DNA from: Thermoplasmata archaeon
Lineage (GTDB): Archaea; Thermoplasmatota; Thermoplasmata; Thermoplasmatales; Thermoplasmataceae
Direction: 5' to 3'
DNA length: 43,935 nucleotides
Assembly (NCBI GenBank): GCA_021835025.1
Contig: JAKBQY010000059.1
Location: 1 to 43,935, forward strand
Below, one piece after another: positions 17,817 through 26,960 of the stretch; positions within the stretch are counted from its first letter, which is position 1; each line of letters opens with the position of its first letter. The position numbers were made by a program, and so were the translations under genes. The notes under the pieces were generated by a model. It was not told the origin of the DNA and did no database searches. It worked only from the letters and a program-made list of their open reading frames with translations.

Positions 17817-19557
17817 TATTATAATTCTCCTTTAATTTTTTTGTCATTTTTAATAATACATTAATATTTTTTTCCTTGATATTTTTTGCAAGTTCTATTA
17901 TATCCTGGCTTATATTGTAATATTGATTGATCCCTGAAATTGTTTGATAATTTGCTATGTTTTTAAGTTTATACAAAATTTCACTGGATTCCTTTATTGT
18001 TTCAACAAATTTTTTGATTTCCATGTCAGATAAATAAAATTCATTCACCTCATCTTTTATTTTATTAAGTTTATTGGGGTCAATGTTAATGGGGCTCTTG
18101 ATAATTATCTGATTTTCTGAGCCGGTATCCGCATCCTTTGCCGAGACCTTCAAAATTCCATTTCCATCAATATGATATGTAACATTTATTTTTACGGATC
18201 CCCTGGTTCCTGGTTTTAAATTTGCTAAACGAAATTCGCCTATAAGTTCATTGAAACTTCCTATGGGCCTTTCTCCTTGCACAATTTTTATAATAATTTC
18301 CTTCTGGTAATCTTTTACCGTTGTAAACGGTTTCGTAATAGTATATGGTATTTTTGTATTTGCCGGTATCATGGGAACAACAAGGTCATTTACAATAACG
18401 TTTCCAAGGCTCAGTGGAGTAACATCCCTGAACCTAATTTGCGAGTTGATCATCTCTTTTATGTCATTTGTGGAAGCGGCAACGATTGATGCTCCTAGTG
18501 CAACAGCCTCCATTGGATCAATACCCTTCATTGATATTTTGCCCATGTAGTTCTCGACAGACATCCTTAAAAATGGTATTTTTGTTGGCCCACCTATTAA
18601 AATTAGGCCATCAACATTTTTTTTGGAAATTTTTGCCTTTTCCAGTGCCTCATCTATTGAATAAAATGATTTTTTAATAATCGGAGAGATCAACTTATTA
18701 AGTCCATCCTGATTTATTGTAATTGTGAAATTATGATATTCTTCATTGTTTTTTAACAAATATTTCAATTCCGTTTTAAATTCGTAATTGTATGACAGCC
18801 AAATTTTGGCATATTCTGAAATTTGTTTGATCTGAAATTCATTATCAGGATTTTTCTTATAATTTATTCCCCTATCCTTCAAAATTTTTATAAAATAATT
18901 TTCAAGGGCATTGTCCATATCCATACCACCGAGGGACATGTTTCCGGCTGTTGACAGAACGTTGAATACCCTTTTCTTAATGTTTAAAATTGTAACGTCC
19001 AAAGTACCCGCGCCAAGGTCATAAACCATAACATTCTCATTTATATTTTCATTTTTTAAAAATTTATCAAAACCATATGCTATTGCAGCCGCCGTCGGCT
19101 CATTAATAAGCCTCTTTACCTTGATTCCTGCTATTTCAGATGCCGTTTTGGTGGCATTTCTCTGATTATCATTGAAATAAGCTGGAACAGTTATAACTGC
19201 ATCTTTTATTCCATCAGCCAGATAATTTTCTGCATCAATTCTAATTCTTTCCAGCAATAATGCTGTGAGTTCCTGCGGGCTATGGAAATCATCTCCAATT
19301 CTGTACAGATAATCAGTGCCAATTTTCCTCTTAAAGTGTGATATAACTTTATCAGGATAAATATTTTCAAGTTTTTTTGCCTGTGACCCAACATAAATTT
19401 TTTTATTTCCAATAAAAGCAATATAACTTGGAATCGATTTTTCATCCATATTTTTTTTATCTGATCTAATGATACGATGTTCTGTTTTCCCATTTATTAC
19501 CCTTGTAATTGCCGCCGCAGAATTTTGTGTTCCAATATCGATACCAATAGAAATCAT
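17809..19557 (-). CDS. Divergent Hsp70 (DnaK-like) protein
   Basis: A 582-residue Hsp70, somewhat shorter than standard DnaK (about 610-640). The nucleotide-binding domain shows [13 protein letters not shown] (5-17; GTQNS where DnaK has GTTNS), [18 protein letters not shown] (123-140), [12 protein letters not shown] (151-162), [11 protein letters not shown] (180-190; DLGGGTFDVSI in DnaK) and LIGGPTKIP (about 325). The substrate-binding beta domain begins with RDVTPLSLG; the helical lid is shortened. No grpE or dnaJ is in the window. It may be the organism's second, specialised Hsp70. It is divergent from an unrecognised 452-residue gene. Confidence 0.85.
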   Translation of the reverse strand: MISIGIDIGTQNSAAAITRVINGKTEHRIIRSDKKNMDEKSIPSYIAFIGNKKIYVGSQAKKLENIYPDKVISHFKRKIGTDYLYRIGDDFHSPQELTALLLERIRIDAENYLADGIKDAVITVPAYFNDNQRNATKTASEIAGIKVKRLINEPTAAAIAYGFDKFLKNENINENVMVYDLGAGTLDVTILNIKKRVFNVLSTAGNMSLGGMDMDNALENYFIKILKDRGINYKKNPDNEFQIKQISEYAKIWLSYNYEFKTELKYLLKNNEEYHNFTITINQDGLNKLISPIIKKSFYSIDEALEKAKISKKNVDGLILIGGPTKIPFLRMSVENYMGKISMKGIDPMEAVALGASIVAASTNDIKEMINSQIRFRDVTPLSLGNVIVNDLVVPMIPANTKIPYTITKPFTTVKDYQKEIIIKIVQGERPIGSFNELIGEFRLANLKPGTRGSVKINVTYHIDGNGILKVSAKDADTGSENQIIIKSPINIDPNKLNKIKDEVNEFYLSDMEIKKFVETIKESSEILYKLKNIANYQTISGINQYYNISQDIIELAKNIKEKNINVLLKMTKKLKENYNII

Positions 19558-19561
19558 TTCA

Positions 19562-19575
19562 TAAGATTAATCTTA
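19562..19575. promoter_or_regulatory. 14-bp palindrome in front of the Hsp70-like gene
   Basis: TAAGATTAATCTTA is a perfect palindrome located 5-18 nt before the Hsp70 start codon, between its AT-rich promoter (about 19580-19600) and the ATG. This position would overlap the transcription start, which is typical for a repressor site. It is also in the region divergent to the 452-residue gene. Confidence 0.4.
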
Positions 19576-19659
19576 ACATAATTATAACTTTTTTTATAGT
19601 AAGACCCAGTATGACAAAATTTAAGTATACCTTTCGATTATAATATGTAGAGGGTTTTG

Positions 19660-21018
19660 ATGAAATCTGCTGGAAAATGGTTTGAAGTTGTGAATGGCGC
19701 CAGGGATATTGATTATGATCAGAGAATGATGAGTACTCTGGGAAGATCATTTGGTGTATTTTATTATAAGAAAAATGGAACAATGCATGTTTATCTCAAT
19801 ACGAATAGCAGGCCATCCTTTATAAAAGAAGCGGTGGATATAGATCCCATTGATTCGCTGCCAAAGGTAAACAATTCATATATATCCAGAAAAATATTGG
19901 ATCCCTATTATTACGAAGAGCATGAGGAATCAGGACTGGACCTTAAAGGTCTTGGAAGGTTCATTTCCAATCTGGAAAACAATCAAGGGATAATAATATG
20001 GCTTTCACATTACGGTGTTAAGCCTGATAATTCTGAATATTCGATCAAGGAGGATAAATTTAAAATAAAGATAATATTGATAGAAAAAACACATCGCAAA
20101 CAGGACATAAAACCAAAAAATATTCATGATTTTGTTGGGCCTGAAAATACAGAAAACAATATTCTACAACAATTCCATGATTGTATAAATGTCGAATTTA
20201 AATGGAAGTATGTAAAAAAGCCAACATATAAAGTTTTTAATCCTGAGGGTTCATTTTCATTTAGCGAAATTTTTATCAAGAAGGAAAAAAGAATATATAC
20301 GTACCGTGCAAATGTACCAAAATTGATGATTATGGAATACAGCAAAAAGGTTGAATTAAGGCTTGACAACAATGGAAGGGGAATAAATAATCCTGAAATA
20401 GCACAGAAATATCTTGAGTCCAAAACATTCGAAACGGGTGATAATGATATCAATTACGATACAAAGGCTGCAATATTAATGGAGGTATCAAAATCTGATA
20501 ATGTTATTCTTTTCTCAGGGAAAAAAAATGATGGAAAAATCGATATTTCAAAGAAATTATTAACAGATGTCATAAATAATAATAGAAAGTTATTTGTACT
20601 GGAAACAACAATCTATGACCCATATAAAAAATTAATCACTGATGGCGATACTGGCGTATCAAGAATAAATTTAAGCAATGATTATATGAACAGGATAATT
20701 GTAAAAAATGTGGATGATGTGACCCTACTGGCCGAGAAGTTATGGGCAGAAATTATAGGTGCAATATCCAGTGAAAAGGATCCTGCCATACTCCTATACA
20801 ATGTCGGAGACATAGTCCCAAAATCTGATTCAGGCTATCCAATTTATGAAAGTGAATTCTGGAGTTCATTTTTTAATTTATCGTCAAGAAGGCCTGTGCT
20901 CATATTACTTTTATATGATGATGACCTATCTGGAAAATTGAACTTATATGTGGATAGGGTAATAAAATCCTATAAAGAAGGAAATGACGTTTCCTTTTCA
21001 ATAGAAAATGTTAAATAA
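19660..21018 (+). CDS. Uncharacterised protein, possibly with a degenerate P-loop
   Basis: A 452-residue protein I do not recognise. It starts with KSAGKWFEVVNGARDIDY and has a beta-rich N-terminal half. Around residues 283-300 NVILFSGKKNDGKIDISKKL resembles a nucleotide-binding P-loop, and DPAILLYNVGDI near 370 could be a Walker B strand without the usual acidic pair, so a degenerate HerA/VirB4-like ATPase fold is one possibility. No signal peptide or membrane segment is seen. ATG 19660 is chosen over TTG 19657 because AGAGGG lies just upstream. It is divergently paired with the Hsp70-like gene (about 100-nt gap), which suggests a shared function or control. Confidence 0.75.
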   Translation: MKSAGKWFEVVNGARDIDYDQRMMSTLGRSFGVFYYKKNGTMHVYLNTNSRPSFIKEAVDIDPIDSLPKVNNSYISRKILDPYYYEEHEESGLDLKGLGRFISNLENNQGIIIWLSHYGVKPDNSEYSIKEDKFKIKIILIEKTHRKQDIKPKNIHDFVGPENTENNILQQFHDCINVEFKWKYVKKPTYKVFNPEGSFSFSEIFIKKEKRIYTYRANVPKLMIMEYSKKVELRLDNNGRGINNPEIAQKYLESKTFETGDNDINYDTKAAILMEVSKSDNVILFSGKKNDGKIDISKKLLTDVINNNRKLFVLETTIYDPYKKLITDGDTGVSRINLSNDYMNRIIVKNVDDVTLLAEKLWAEIIGAISSEKDPAILLYNVGDIVPKSDSGYPIYESEFWSSFFNLSSRRPVLILLLYDDDLSGKLNLYVDRVIKSYKEGNDVSFSIENVK

Positions 21019-21033
21019 ATTTTTTATTTAATC

Positions 21034-21052
21034 ACATACGAAACTCGTATGT
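21034..21052. promoter_or_regulatory. 8-bp inverted repeat before the HTH_10 regulator
   Basis: ACATACGA and TCGTATGT form a perfect inverted repeat with a 3-nt spacer. It lies 16 nt after the end of the 452-residue gene and about 155 nt before the HTH_10 gene. A second inverted repeat, ACTTAC / GTAAGT, is at 21147-21166 just upstream of the TATA box. The first could equally be a transcription-end hairpin; no T run follows it. Confidence 0.35.
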
Positions 21053-21205
21053 AATCGGACAATTAGATTTTATTAATTATATAGTACTAAAAGGACAGGT
21101 AATACAAACCAATATGCATTTGTATCTTAGTCTATATCTAAATTTCACTTACCAATTTTTGTAAGTACAAATATTTATATATAATATTGGTGTATAATAA
21201 AGAAA

Positions 21206-21868
21206 ATGGATAAAAATATGCCCTCATTTTTTGAAATTAAAATAAAACATAAAAATTGTTGGACATCTTGTATGCCAAAAAACTATAGCGATATTTTATT
21301 AGGGTATAGTTATTTCGGCAATTATTTAAAAGCCATAAGAATTTCTAAGAATTACGATAAAATACAAAGAAATGAAATTATAAATCTCTTTAAATGTGAT
21401 GCTTCTATAAAAAATGTAAATATTTATAGAATAGATGCCTCCTCATCAATAATATCAATGAATGTCGGTAAAGATAACACTTTTCTTGACAAATTAATCA
21501 AATTATATATATTTCCCTTAAAATCATCAGTACATAATAATATAGAGGAATATATTTTTATGTTTGAAAATGCAAAAATAAAAACACTTATTTCCAGTTT
21601 GAAAAATGAAGATATTAAAATAATAAATATACATGAATTAAGACCAGATGAAATTATTTCTACAATAGGAAATTTTATTATGGATATTTTTTTAACTCAA
21701 AGGGAAAGAAATATAATAAAAATTGCCATTGAAAATAATTTTTTTGACATTCCTAGAGGGACTACAAATCAAGAACTTGCGGACAAATTTAATATTAGTA
21801 AAATGGCTTTTAATCTTGAAATAAGAAGGGCAACGAATAAAATCATAAGCAGAATGTATTTAAAATAA
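21206..21868 (+). CDS. HTH_10 (Bat-type) transcriptional regulator, CWTS paralogue 1
   Basis: A 220-residue regulator. Residues about 165-215 form an HTH_10 domain of the bacterio-opsin-activator class, with LTQRERNIIKIAI, NQELADKFNISKMAFN and RRATNKII. The N-terminal sensory part begins with IKIKHKNCWTS (C18-W19), a motif shared with the paralogue at 28012-28677 and partly with the one at 43325. A TATA element (21174-21183) sits about 25 nt before the ATG, so the transcript is likely leaderless. The ligand is unknown; the conserved Lys-His-x-x-Cys-Trp patch suggests a metal or small-molecule sensor. Next to it lies transposon debris rather than a target gene. Confidence 0.8.
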   Translation: MDKNMPSFFEIKIKHKNCWTSCMPKNYSDILLGYSYFGNYLKAIRISKNYDKIQRNEIINLFKCDASIKNVNIYRIDASSSIISMNVGKDNTFLDKLIKLYIFPLKSSVHNNIEEYIFMFENAKIKTLISSLKNEDIKIINIHELRPDEIISTIGNFIMDIFLTQRERNIIKIAIENNFFDIPRGTTNQELADKFNISKMAFNLEIRRATNKIISRMYLK

Positions 21869-22742
21869 TTGAATTAAACATACGAATTCCAAAAATATAA
21901 ATATTATTACTATTGCGAATGTGAGATAGATTCTTGGATACCGAGTGATAATAACACTGAAACAATACTTCTTATTTCGTTTCCCAGGTGACAGAAAGCA
22001 GTTATGTATTTCCCTCTTCTTTCAACAACATCGATGAACTGCTCCCTCTTTGTTATATTGTGGTCGCTATAGGTGATTGATCCTATAGATCTTTCCCACT
22101 ATTATTTTAGTCTTGCAACCACGTTTTGGATGCGAGCATTTTCTATGTTAGCACCTTTTCAAAGAGAACACTCCTTTCCGCTCGTATCAATGTGCCCTTG
22201 CTTCCGAATGTGCCCCCATATGCATTCATGTTGATCTTCCTATCCTTTAACTTCTGTGCCTGTGACTCATAATTCTTTTTCACGTTCATAGAGTAACTGT
22301 TCCATTTCTAGGGCATCCTATCCTGTTATGTTTTTATTCTCGAGGAGTATAACACGAAGAATTTGTATTGCCGAATGACTTCATCATCTGAATACAACCG
22401 TTTAATGGTCTTGTATGAAACATCGATGACATACATCATTGAGAACATATCAAGCATGTATGCAAACATTCAATTGGATTTACTCACAAGGTATCTTGAA
22501 AGACGGGTTTACATGATAATAACAAAGTCACCTGGAGAGAGTAGGAACTAGGAATAGTTTTCCACGCACCAAGAAATTGGAAGAGTAAAATAATATAATT
22601 TTATCTATTATATTTTTTTTAAATAGTTAAATATTCAGTTAAAAATGCTAGGAATGCCAAAATGTCTGAATTTAAATGGCCAATTGTGTTATAATAAATT
22701 TCTTAATGGGAACGTTTCCTTCTTAGACCATTCATTTTCTTT
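21869..22742 (-). mobile_element. Decayed DDE-type transposase remnant
   Basis: This gap of about 0.9 kb has no intact gene. Reading the minus strand from about 22560 to 21900 gives transposase-like pieces broken by stops and frameshifts: VSYKTIKRLYSDDEVIRQY, then TKREQFIDVVERRGKYITAF and CHLGNEIRSIVSVLLSLGI. The first piece matches the style of archaeal DDE transposases. Base composition is visibly less AT-rich than in flanking genes. Ends and target duplications were not identified, and 22570-22740 shows nothing clear. Confidence 0.55.
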
Positions 22743-22871
22743 TCAGAAATTCTTTTTCAATTTATTATAAATTGGAACATTTATACCGTATTTATTCTTT
22801 ATTTCTTCCAATTTCACACAAAGAAATGCTTCCCATATATTACCTCTTAAATCATTTTTAGATTGTTGCAT
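22743..22871 (-). CDS. Small ORF downstream of the nucleotidyltransferase gene
   Basis: A 42-codon ORF beginning MQQSKNDLRGNIWEAFLC and ending KLKKNF. It begins 10 nt after the stop of the upstream nucleotidyltransferase gene and is in the same frame, so it is either a tiny third gene of that operon or the tail of a longer ancestral protein cut by a nonsense mutation (stop at 22881-22883). No family recognised. Low confidence that it is expressed. Confidence 0.3.
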   Translation of the reverse strand: MQQSKNDLRGNIWEAFLCVKLEEIKNKYGINVPIYNKLKKNF

Positions 22872-22880
22872 GCATTCATC

Positions 22881-23393
22881 TTAAATTATCCCGTAATCTA
22901 TACCCGTTCTTACGATCAGCATCATATCATCTAAGTCTCTATCCCTCTCCGTCATACTTTTCATCAAAAATATATCCTCATTTGATAATCCAAAAACATT
23001 AAGATTTTTACCACAGTATATCTTTGTGGCACGTGATTTCATGTTATCACTTAAGGCTAATTTTTTTGCAATATACTCTATAAAAATCTCCCACAGAAAA
23101 CCGCAATTGTTCTGTAATGCCGTTGCAGAGAGTTGGTTATATGGCTTAGATAAGTCTTGAGACTGTAACAAATAATAATTGCATTTTTTAAGAGCATTAA
23201 CTAAAATTTGGTGGGTTATATTGTCTGTGACTATCACATCAATATCTTTGGTTCCCGATTTCAAATCTTTCATGGCCATTATTGCACCACCAAGCAAATA
23301 AATATTTATTTTCTCGCTTAGAGTTTTATTTAAATTATTCAATTCGTTATTTATATACAGTTTGTCAAAGTTTCTCCTATTAGAATCTATCAT
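22881..23393 (-). CDS. Nucleotidyltransferase-fold protein (AbiEii / DUF6036-like), putative toxin
   Basis: A 170-residue protein with the minimal nucleotidyltransferase signature: LLGGAIMAM (33-41, the GG motif) and GTKDIDVIVTD (47-57), whose D50 and D52 would bind metal. Similar proteins (AbiEii, DUF6036) act as toxin-like partners in two-gene type IV toxin-antitoxin systems and modify RNA or nucleotides. The start overlaps the stop of the upstream winged-helix gene by 4 bp, which fits an antitoxin-toxin operon. Homology is read from short motifs; a DNA or RNA polymerase-beta-like nucleotidyltransferase with another role is possible. Confidence 0.7.
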   Translation of the reverse strand: MIDSNRRNFDKLYINNELNNLNKTLSEKINIYLLGGAIMAMKDLKSGTKDIDVIVTDNITHQILVNALKKCNYYLLQSQDLSKPYNQLSATALQNNCGFLWEIFIEYIAKKLALSDNMKSRATKIYCGKNLNVFGLSNEDIFLMKSMTERDRDLDDMMLIVRTGIDYGII

Positions 23394-24364
23394 TTTACCA
23401 CCATATCATATAAATCGGCTATTTCCTGCAACTCTTTTTTATCAGGTAATGGTGATTTTCTTATTCTCCCATTAGTTTTTATATATTTTATAAATTTTCT
23501 GGTTATGTCCGCAATTCCGTATTCATAAGATTTTTTTAAGAGTAGATGAATATCTATATCTTTTTCATTTTTAAAAGCTAGTAGAAGAGCGTATATGGAA
23601 TAAGTCTGGCTTTCTGAGTCTATAAGCAATGTATGTATAATTATATCTTCTATGCTTAACTTCTCTAAGTTTGGTTGGTAATAATAATATGAATCAGACG
23701 TTATAAAGCGTATTCCATAATTCGGAAAAACAGTAACTGCAGTAGGAAAAGCGTTAGCCGGCATTCTATCGACTTCGTTTTTAGAGATATCTTTTATCTT
23801 GAAAAGACAACGGTAACCTCTTCTCCAAATAATTATTGCGTCTTTAGGCAACTTCTTATTAAGGTACTTCCTACTCATATAATCCGAATATTCACTTATA
23901 AAAAGTGATAAATTGTTATTTCTTAATGGTACTTTATTAGAAGGTGACATTAGCATTCCAAACATTGATAGATTACGAGTTGCTCTCCATTGGTTTACAG
24001 AAGATATATTGTATTCAAAGCTATCCTCATTTGTTACATTCCTAAACAATACTGCCATATTCGAATTTGAAAGTATTTTTTCCCACGGAATATATGGCTC
24101 ATTTCTGAACAAATCTTGCAATAAAGAAGCGTGCTTATTGTCTGAAATGCATACTGATTTATTCATACCATGCCTATTTATTTTTATTATTCCTTTTATT
24201 TCAAGAGTCTTAATAGTTTTAGAAATAGAACTTTCAGATTTTCCTATTATTGTTGAAAGTTCACGAATAGATGATATTCTACGTTCAGATATAGTTCTTA
24301 CAATAGATATTTCACCTTTTGAAAAGATAAATGATAACTTTTGTTTTTTCATTATATATTTCAT
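23390..24364 (-). CDS. Winged-helix regulator paired with nucleotidyltransferase (AbiEi-like antitoxin candidate)
   Basis: A 324-residue protein. Residues about 15-75 form a MarR-like winged helix (ISSIRELSTIIGKSESSISK, then TLEIKGIIKIN). The remaining 240 residues are a domain I do not recognise, with RNVTNEDSFEYNISS and FPNYGIRFITSDSYYYY, which could contact the partner protein. The pair order (HTH gene first, nucleotidyltransferase second, ATGA overlap) is that of AbiE. A TATA-like CTTATATAGTAA lies just ahead (about 24374-24385), so the transcript is nearly leaderless and probably autoregulated. It is flanked on both sides by decayed transposons. Confidence 0.7.
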   Translation of the reverse strand: MKYIMKKQKLSFIFSKGEISIVRTISERRISSIRELSTIIGKSESSISKTIKTLEIKGIIKINRHGMNKSVCISDNKHASLLQDLFRNEPYIPWEKILSNSNMAVLFRNVTNEDSFEYNISSVNQWRATRNLSMFGMLMSPSNKVPLRNNNLSLFISEYSDYMSRKYLNKKLPKDAIIIWRRGYRCLFKIKDISKNEVDRMPANAFPTAVTVFPNYGIRFITSDSYYYYQPNLEKLSIEDIIIHTLLIDSESQTYSIYALLLAFKNEKDIDIHLLLKKSYEYGIADITRKFIKYIKTNGRIRKSPLPDKKELQEIADLYDMVVK

Positions 24365-25508
24365 AAATATAAATTACTATATAAGTATTTGCGATTTTTG
24401 AAATTATGTTTTAGTTATAATTTAGTTATAATAATGATGGTAATTAATTTAAATTGTAAAATTATAAACTTCAAAGGCAAATAAATTTAGGTATTTTATT
24501 TTATTTGCTATACATAATAATATGACTATAGAAATAAATCCAAACATTAAAAATTGCTTTATTATAGAACTAAATATATAATTTAAATTATTATTTTGGT
24601 TTTGGGACAAAATTATTTTTGACATAGTTCACCGAAATTTCCAACTATTTCAGGTTTTGTATGCCTTAGATAATTGTACTGCTTCATGTTGTGAACATTG
24701 ATTTTTAGGAATTCCTCTATCTTTTTTCTTTGTGGAAGTTTCTTCCTTATCTTTGTAGGCATCTTTTTCTTCAACATGGAGTTGACGCATTCTGATATAG
24801 ATCACATGTGATAGTTTTCAAGCCATTCCTGTGTATTGCCATAAAAGTTGTAGAGCATTTTTTTCCATGAAAGTATGCCATTCGATCGGAATGTTGCATT
24901 TGTTTTTGGTATGAAGAATGAATTTATTCCATATATCTTTGTTATGGAACATATTATATGTATCTCGCATTATCTTTGGAAAATATGATATTTCCCCTAT
25001 TCCCTGGCCATCCGATGAATCGAATCCTGCAATAACCTTTGTATGTACACCAACAGAAAATGATGAGTACTGGAAATCATGTTTTCCCTTGGCTTGGAGG
25101 AATTCACCGATTCCTTTCCATTATTCTTTTTCTCTGCCATTTGCTGGCTTCTCTTTGTCTCATACTTCACCTTTGTGGTTGCAGGATCGCCTGTGTTATG
25201 TACAGGGAATACATTCTCCGAGGGATTACCGGATTTATTCATTATCCTAAGAACATCATCCACGATCTTCTTTGCCCTGTCAGATTTATATCCTCCCTTC
25301 TATTGTCTTGTATGAAAAGGTAATACACATGCTATTTAACGGAGAATTACGTCCAAGTTATACATAGTACATCCCTAACAAGATCATAATTACATATATG
25401 GTTAAAAATAATATATAAATATTTATTAAACATCATACGTGCAGAGAGTCTGTAGAATGATACATATTTATATATGATAAATTCAAATGGGTATATGTAA
25501 TAGTATTA
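24365..25508 (-). mobile_element. Second decayed DDE transposase remnant
   Basis: This gap has no intact gene. On the minus strand from about 25330 to 24620, transposase fragments appear in shifting frames: NTGDPATTKVKYETKRSQQM, then HDFQYSSFSVGVHTKVIAGF, FYGNTQEWLENYHM, VNSMLKKKMPTKIRKKLPQR and MKQYNYLRHTKPEIVGNFGE near the C terminus. Short plus-strand ORFs over 24918-25323 are shadows of it. 24365-24600 is AT-rich DNA with the regulator's promoter. The family is probably an IS5/IS4-like DDE group; no ends located. Confidence 0.6.
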
Positions 25509-25520
25509 CTTTTTATATAA
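25509..25520 (+). promoter_or_regulatory. TATA promoter that decides the MFS start
   Basis: TTTTTATATAA ends about 20 nt before the ATG at 25539, the usual leaderless spacing. A TTG at 25524 would lie too close to this element to be transcribed, so the ATG is taken as the start. Confidence 0.5.
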
Positions 25521-25538
25521 TTATTGTATTTAATTGTT

Positions 25539-26960
25539 ATGAAAAATCCTACAAAAGAAATGGTAACTGAAAAATCAACAAAAAATGAAAAGAAAACGAA
25601 TGTGAGATGGATATTACCCTTAATGATTTTTATAGCTATTATGTTCAATTACGCTGACAGGGTAATTTGGGTAATCACCGCTCCTGCTTTTGCCTACTCC
25701 TTTGGATGGGTTTCATCTATATCAAACTATGGTGCCAAGGGAGCTGCAGGAGGGACAGGACTCACTAATTACACGTTAATATTGTTTGCATGGTCTCTTG
25801 CTTATGCACTTTTTAATTTTCCTGGAGGAACTATAGTTGATAAATTGGGTCTCAGAAAATCCATGGCTACATTCTATGCTATTTGGTCGGTCTTTACCGC
25901 ATTGACAGCTGCGACGTTTGGTTTTATTTCAATGTTAATAGTAAGAATATTTATGGGTGCAGGAGAAGGTCCTGTTTGGCCTGTAAACGCAAAATCTGCT
26001 AAGAACTGGACCAATAGGTATGATGAGTCGAAGGCTTATACGTGGGCTGGTGCAGGTCAAGCTGTTGGTCCGGTGGTGGCTGCAACTCTCGGAGTTTTGA
26101 TATATCACTTCTTTGGTTGGCCTGGACCTTTCATATTTTTCGGTTTGATAGGTCTCTTGTTTGCTGCAATTTGGTATTACTATGTGAGAGACACTCCTGA
26201 TCTTCATAAGGGTGTTAATTCGGCAGAATTGGAATATATAAACGAGGGAAAAAATAAGAGCGAAATTTCTATCAAGAAACCCCCTGCTAAACTTGTGTGG
26301 AAGAGCACATTAAAGATGATATTTGGAACTCAAGCTGGCATAGGTACATTACTCGTCTTCCTGTCTTTCGGATACATATTGTTCACATTCTTATACTGGC
26401 TTCCAGGTCTAATGTTTACCACATTTGCGCATTCTGTAGTCACAAGTGGGATTTATACGGCAGCAGTTGATTCGGCCCTCATAGTTGGATTCATTGGATC
26501 CGGCCCCCTTAATGATGGCCTACTTAGGAAATTCACTAAGGTAAATGCGAGAAGAATAGGGTCGCTTCTTCCAATGAGTTTCATGATATTAATGGTAGGG
26601 CTTTCATATTTCACAGGTACAGCCAAAGAATTAGTTCCAACAGCAATTCTTCTTGCTGCAGGTGCTGGATTAATGAACCTGACTGTTGGATCATGGGCAG
26701 TAAATGCAATAGATCTTGCACCAAGAGGTACAGCTGGTACTGTATACGGATTTTACAATGGCTCCTTAAATCTTGTGGGGGCATTCAATGCTATTATTGA
26801 GGGTGTTCTGTTTATAAAATTTGGTGCTGTGGTAGGTTTCACAAGCTCAATTATATTTATGGCATTATTCATAGGGGGATATGTTGGCTTAATAAGAAAA
26901 GACAGTTGGGATAAGGCAATGAAACTTAGGGATCAGCTGACACTTGAAGCAAATCAATAA
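25539..26960 (+). CDS. MFS transporter (anion:cation symporter type)
   Basis: A 473-residue major-facilitator protein with about 12 predicted helices. After a short basic N terminus, helix 1 carries NYADRVIWVITAP, and GGTIVDKLGLRKSM is the loop 2-3 signature A. FMGAGEGPVWPVNAKSAKNW resembles the anion:cation symporter subgroup that moves organic acids or sugar acids. Codon use is visibly more G+C-rich than in neighbouring genes, and it stands alone between decayed transposons, which suggests acquisition by transfer. Substrate unknown. The 5' start is fixed by the TATA box at 25509-25520. Confidence 0.85.
   Translation: MKNPTKEMVTEKSTKNEKKTNVRWILPLMIFIAIMFNYADRVIWVITAPAFAYSFGWVSSISNYGAKGAAGGTGLTNYTLILFAWSLAYALFNFPGGTIVDKLGLRKSMATFYAIWSVFTALTAATFGFISMLIVRIFMGAGEGPVWPVNAKSAKNWTNRYDESKAYTWAGAGQAVGPVVAATLGVLIYHFFGWPGPFIFFGLIGLLFAAIWYYYVRDTPDLHKGVNSAELEYINEGKNKSEISIKKPPAKLVWKSTLKMIFGTQAGIGTLLVFLSFGYILFTFLYWLPGLMFTTFAHSVVTSGIYTAAVDSALIVGFIGSGPLNDGLLRKFTKVNARRIGSLLPMSFMILMVGLSYFTGTAKELVPTAILLAAGAGLMNLTVGSWAVNAIDLAPRGTAGTVYGFYNGSLNLVGAFNAIIEGVLFIKFGAVVGFTSSIIFMALFIGGYVGLIRKDSWDKAMKLRDQLTLEANQ

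Noticed and set aside
17809-19557. Calling the Hsp70 gene canonical dnaK
   Set aside because: The divergent ATPase motifs, shortened lid and absence of grpE/dnaJ neighbours make a specialised paralogue more likely; symbol left empty.
22363-22551. Plus-strand 62-codon ORF
   Set aside because: It is antisense to the decayed transposase piece that reads SYKTIKRLYSDDEV on the minus strand; a shadow.
24918-25323. Three overlapping plus-strand ORFs
   Set aside because: All are opposite the minus-strand transposase remnant and have no independent start signal or family motif.
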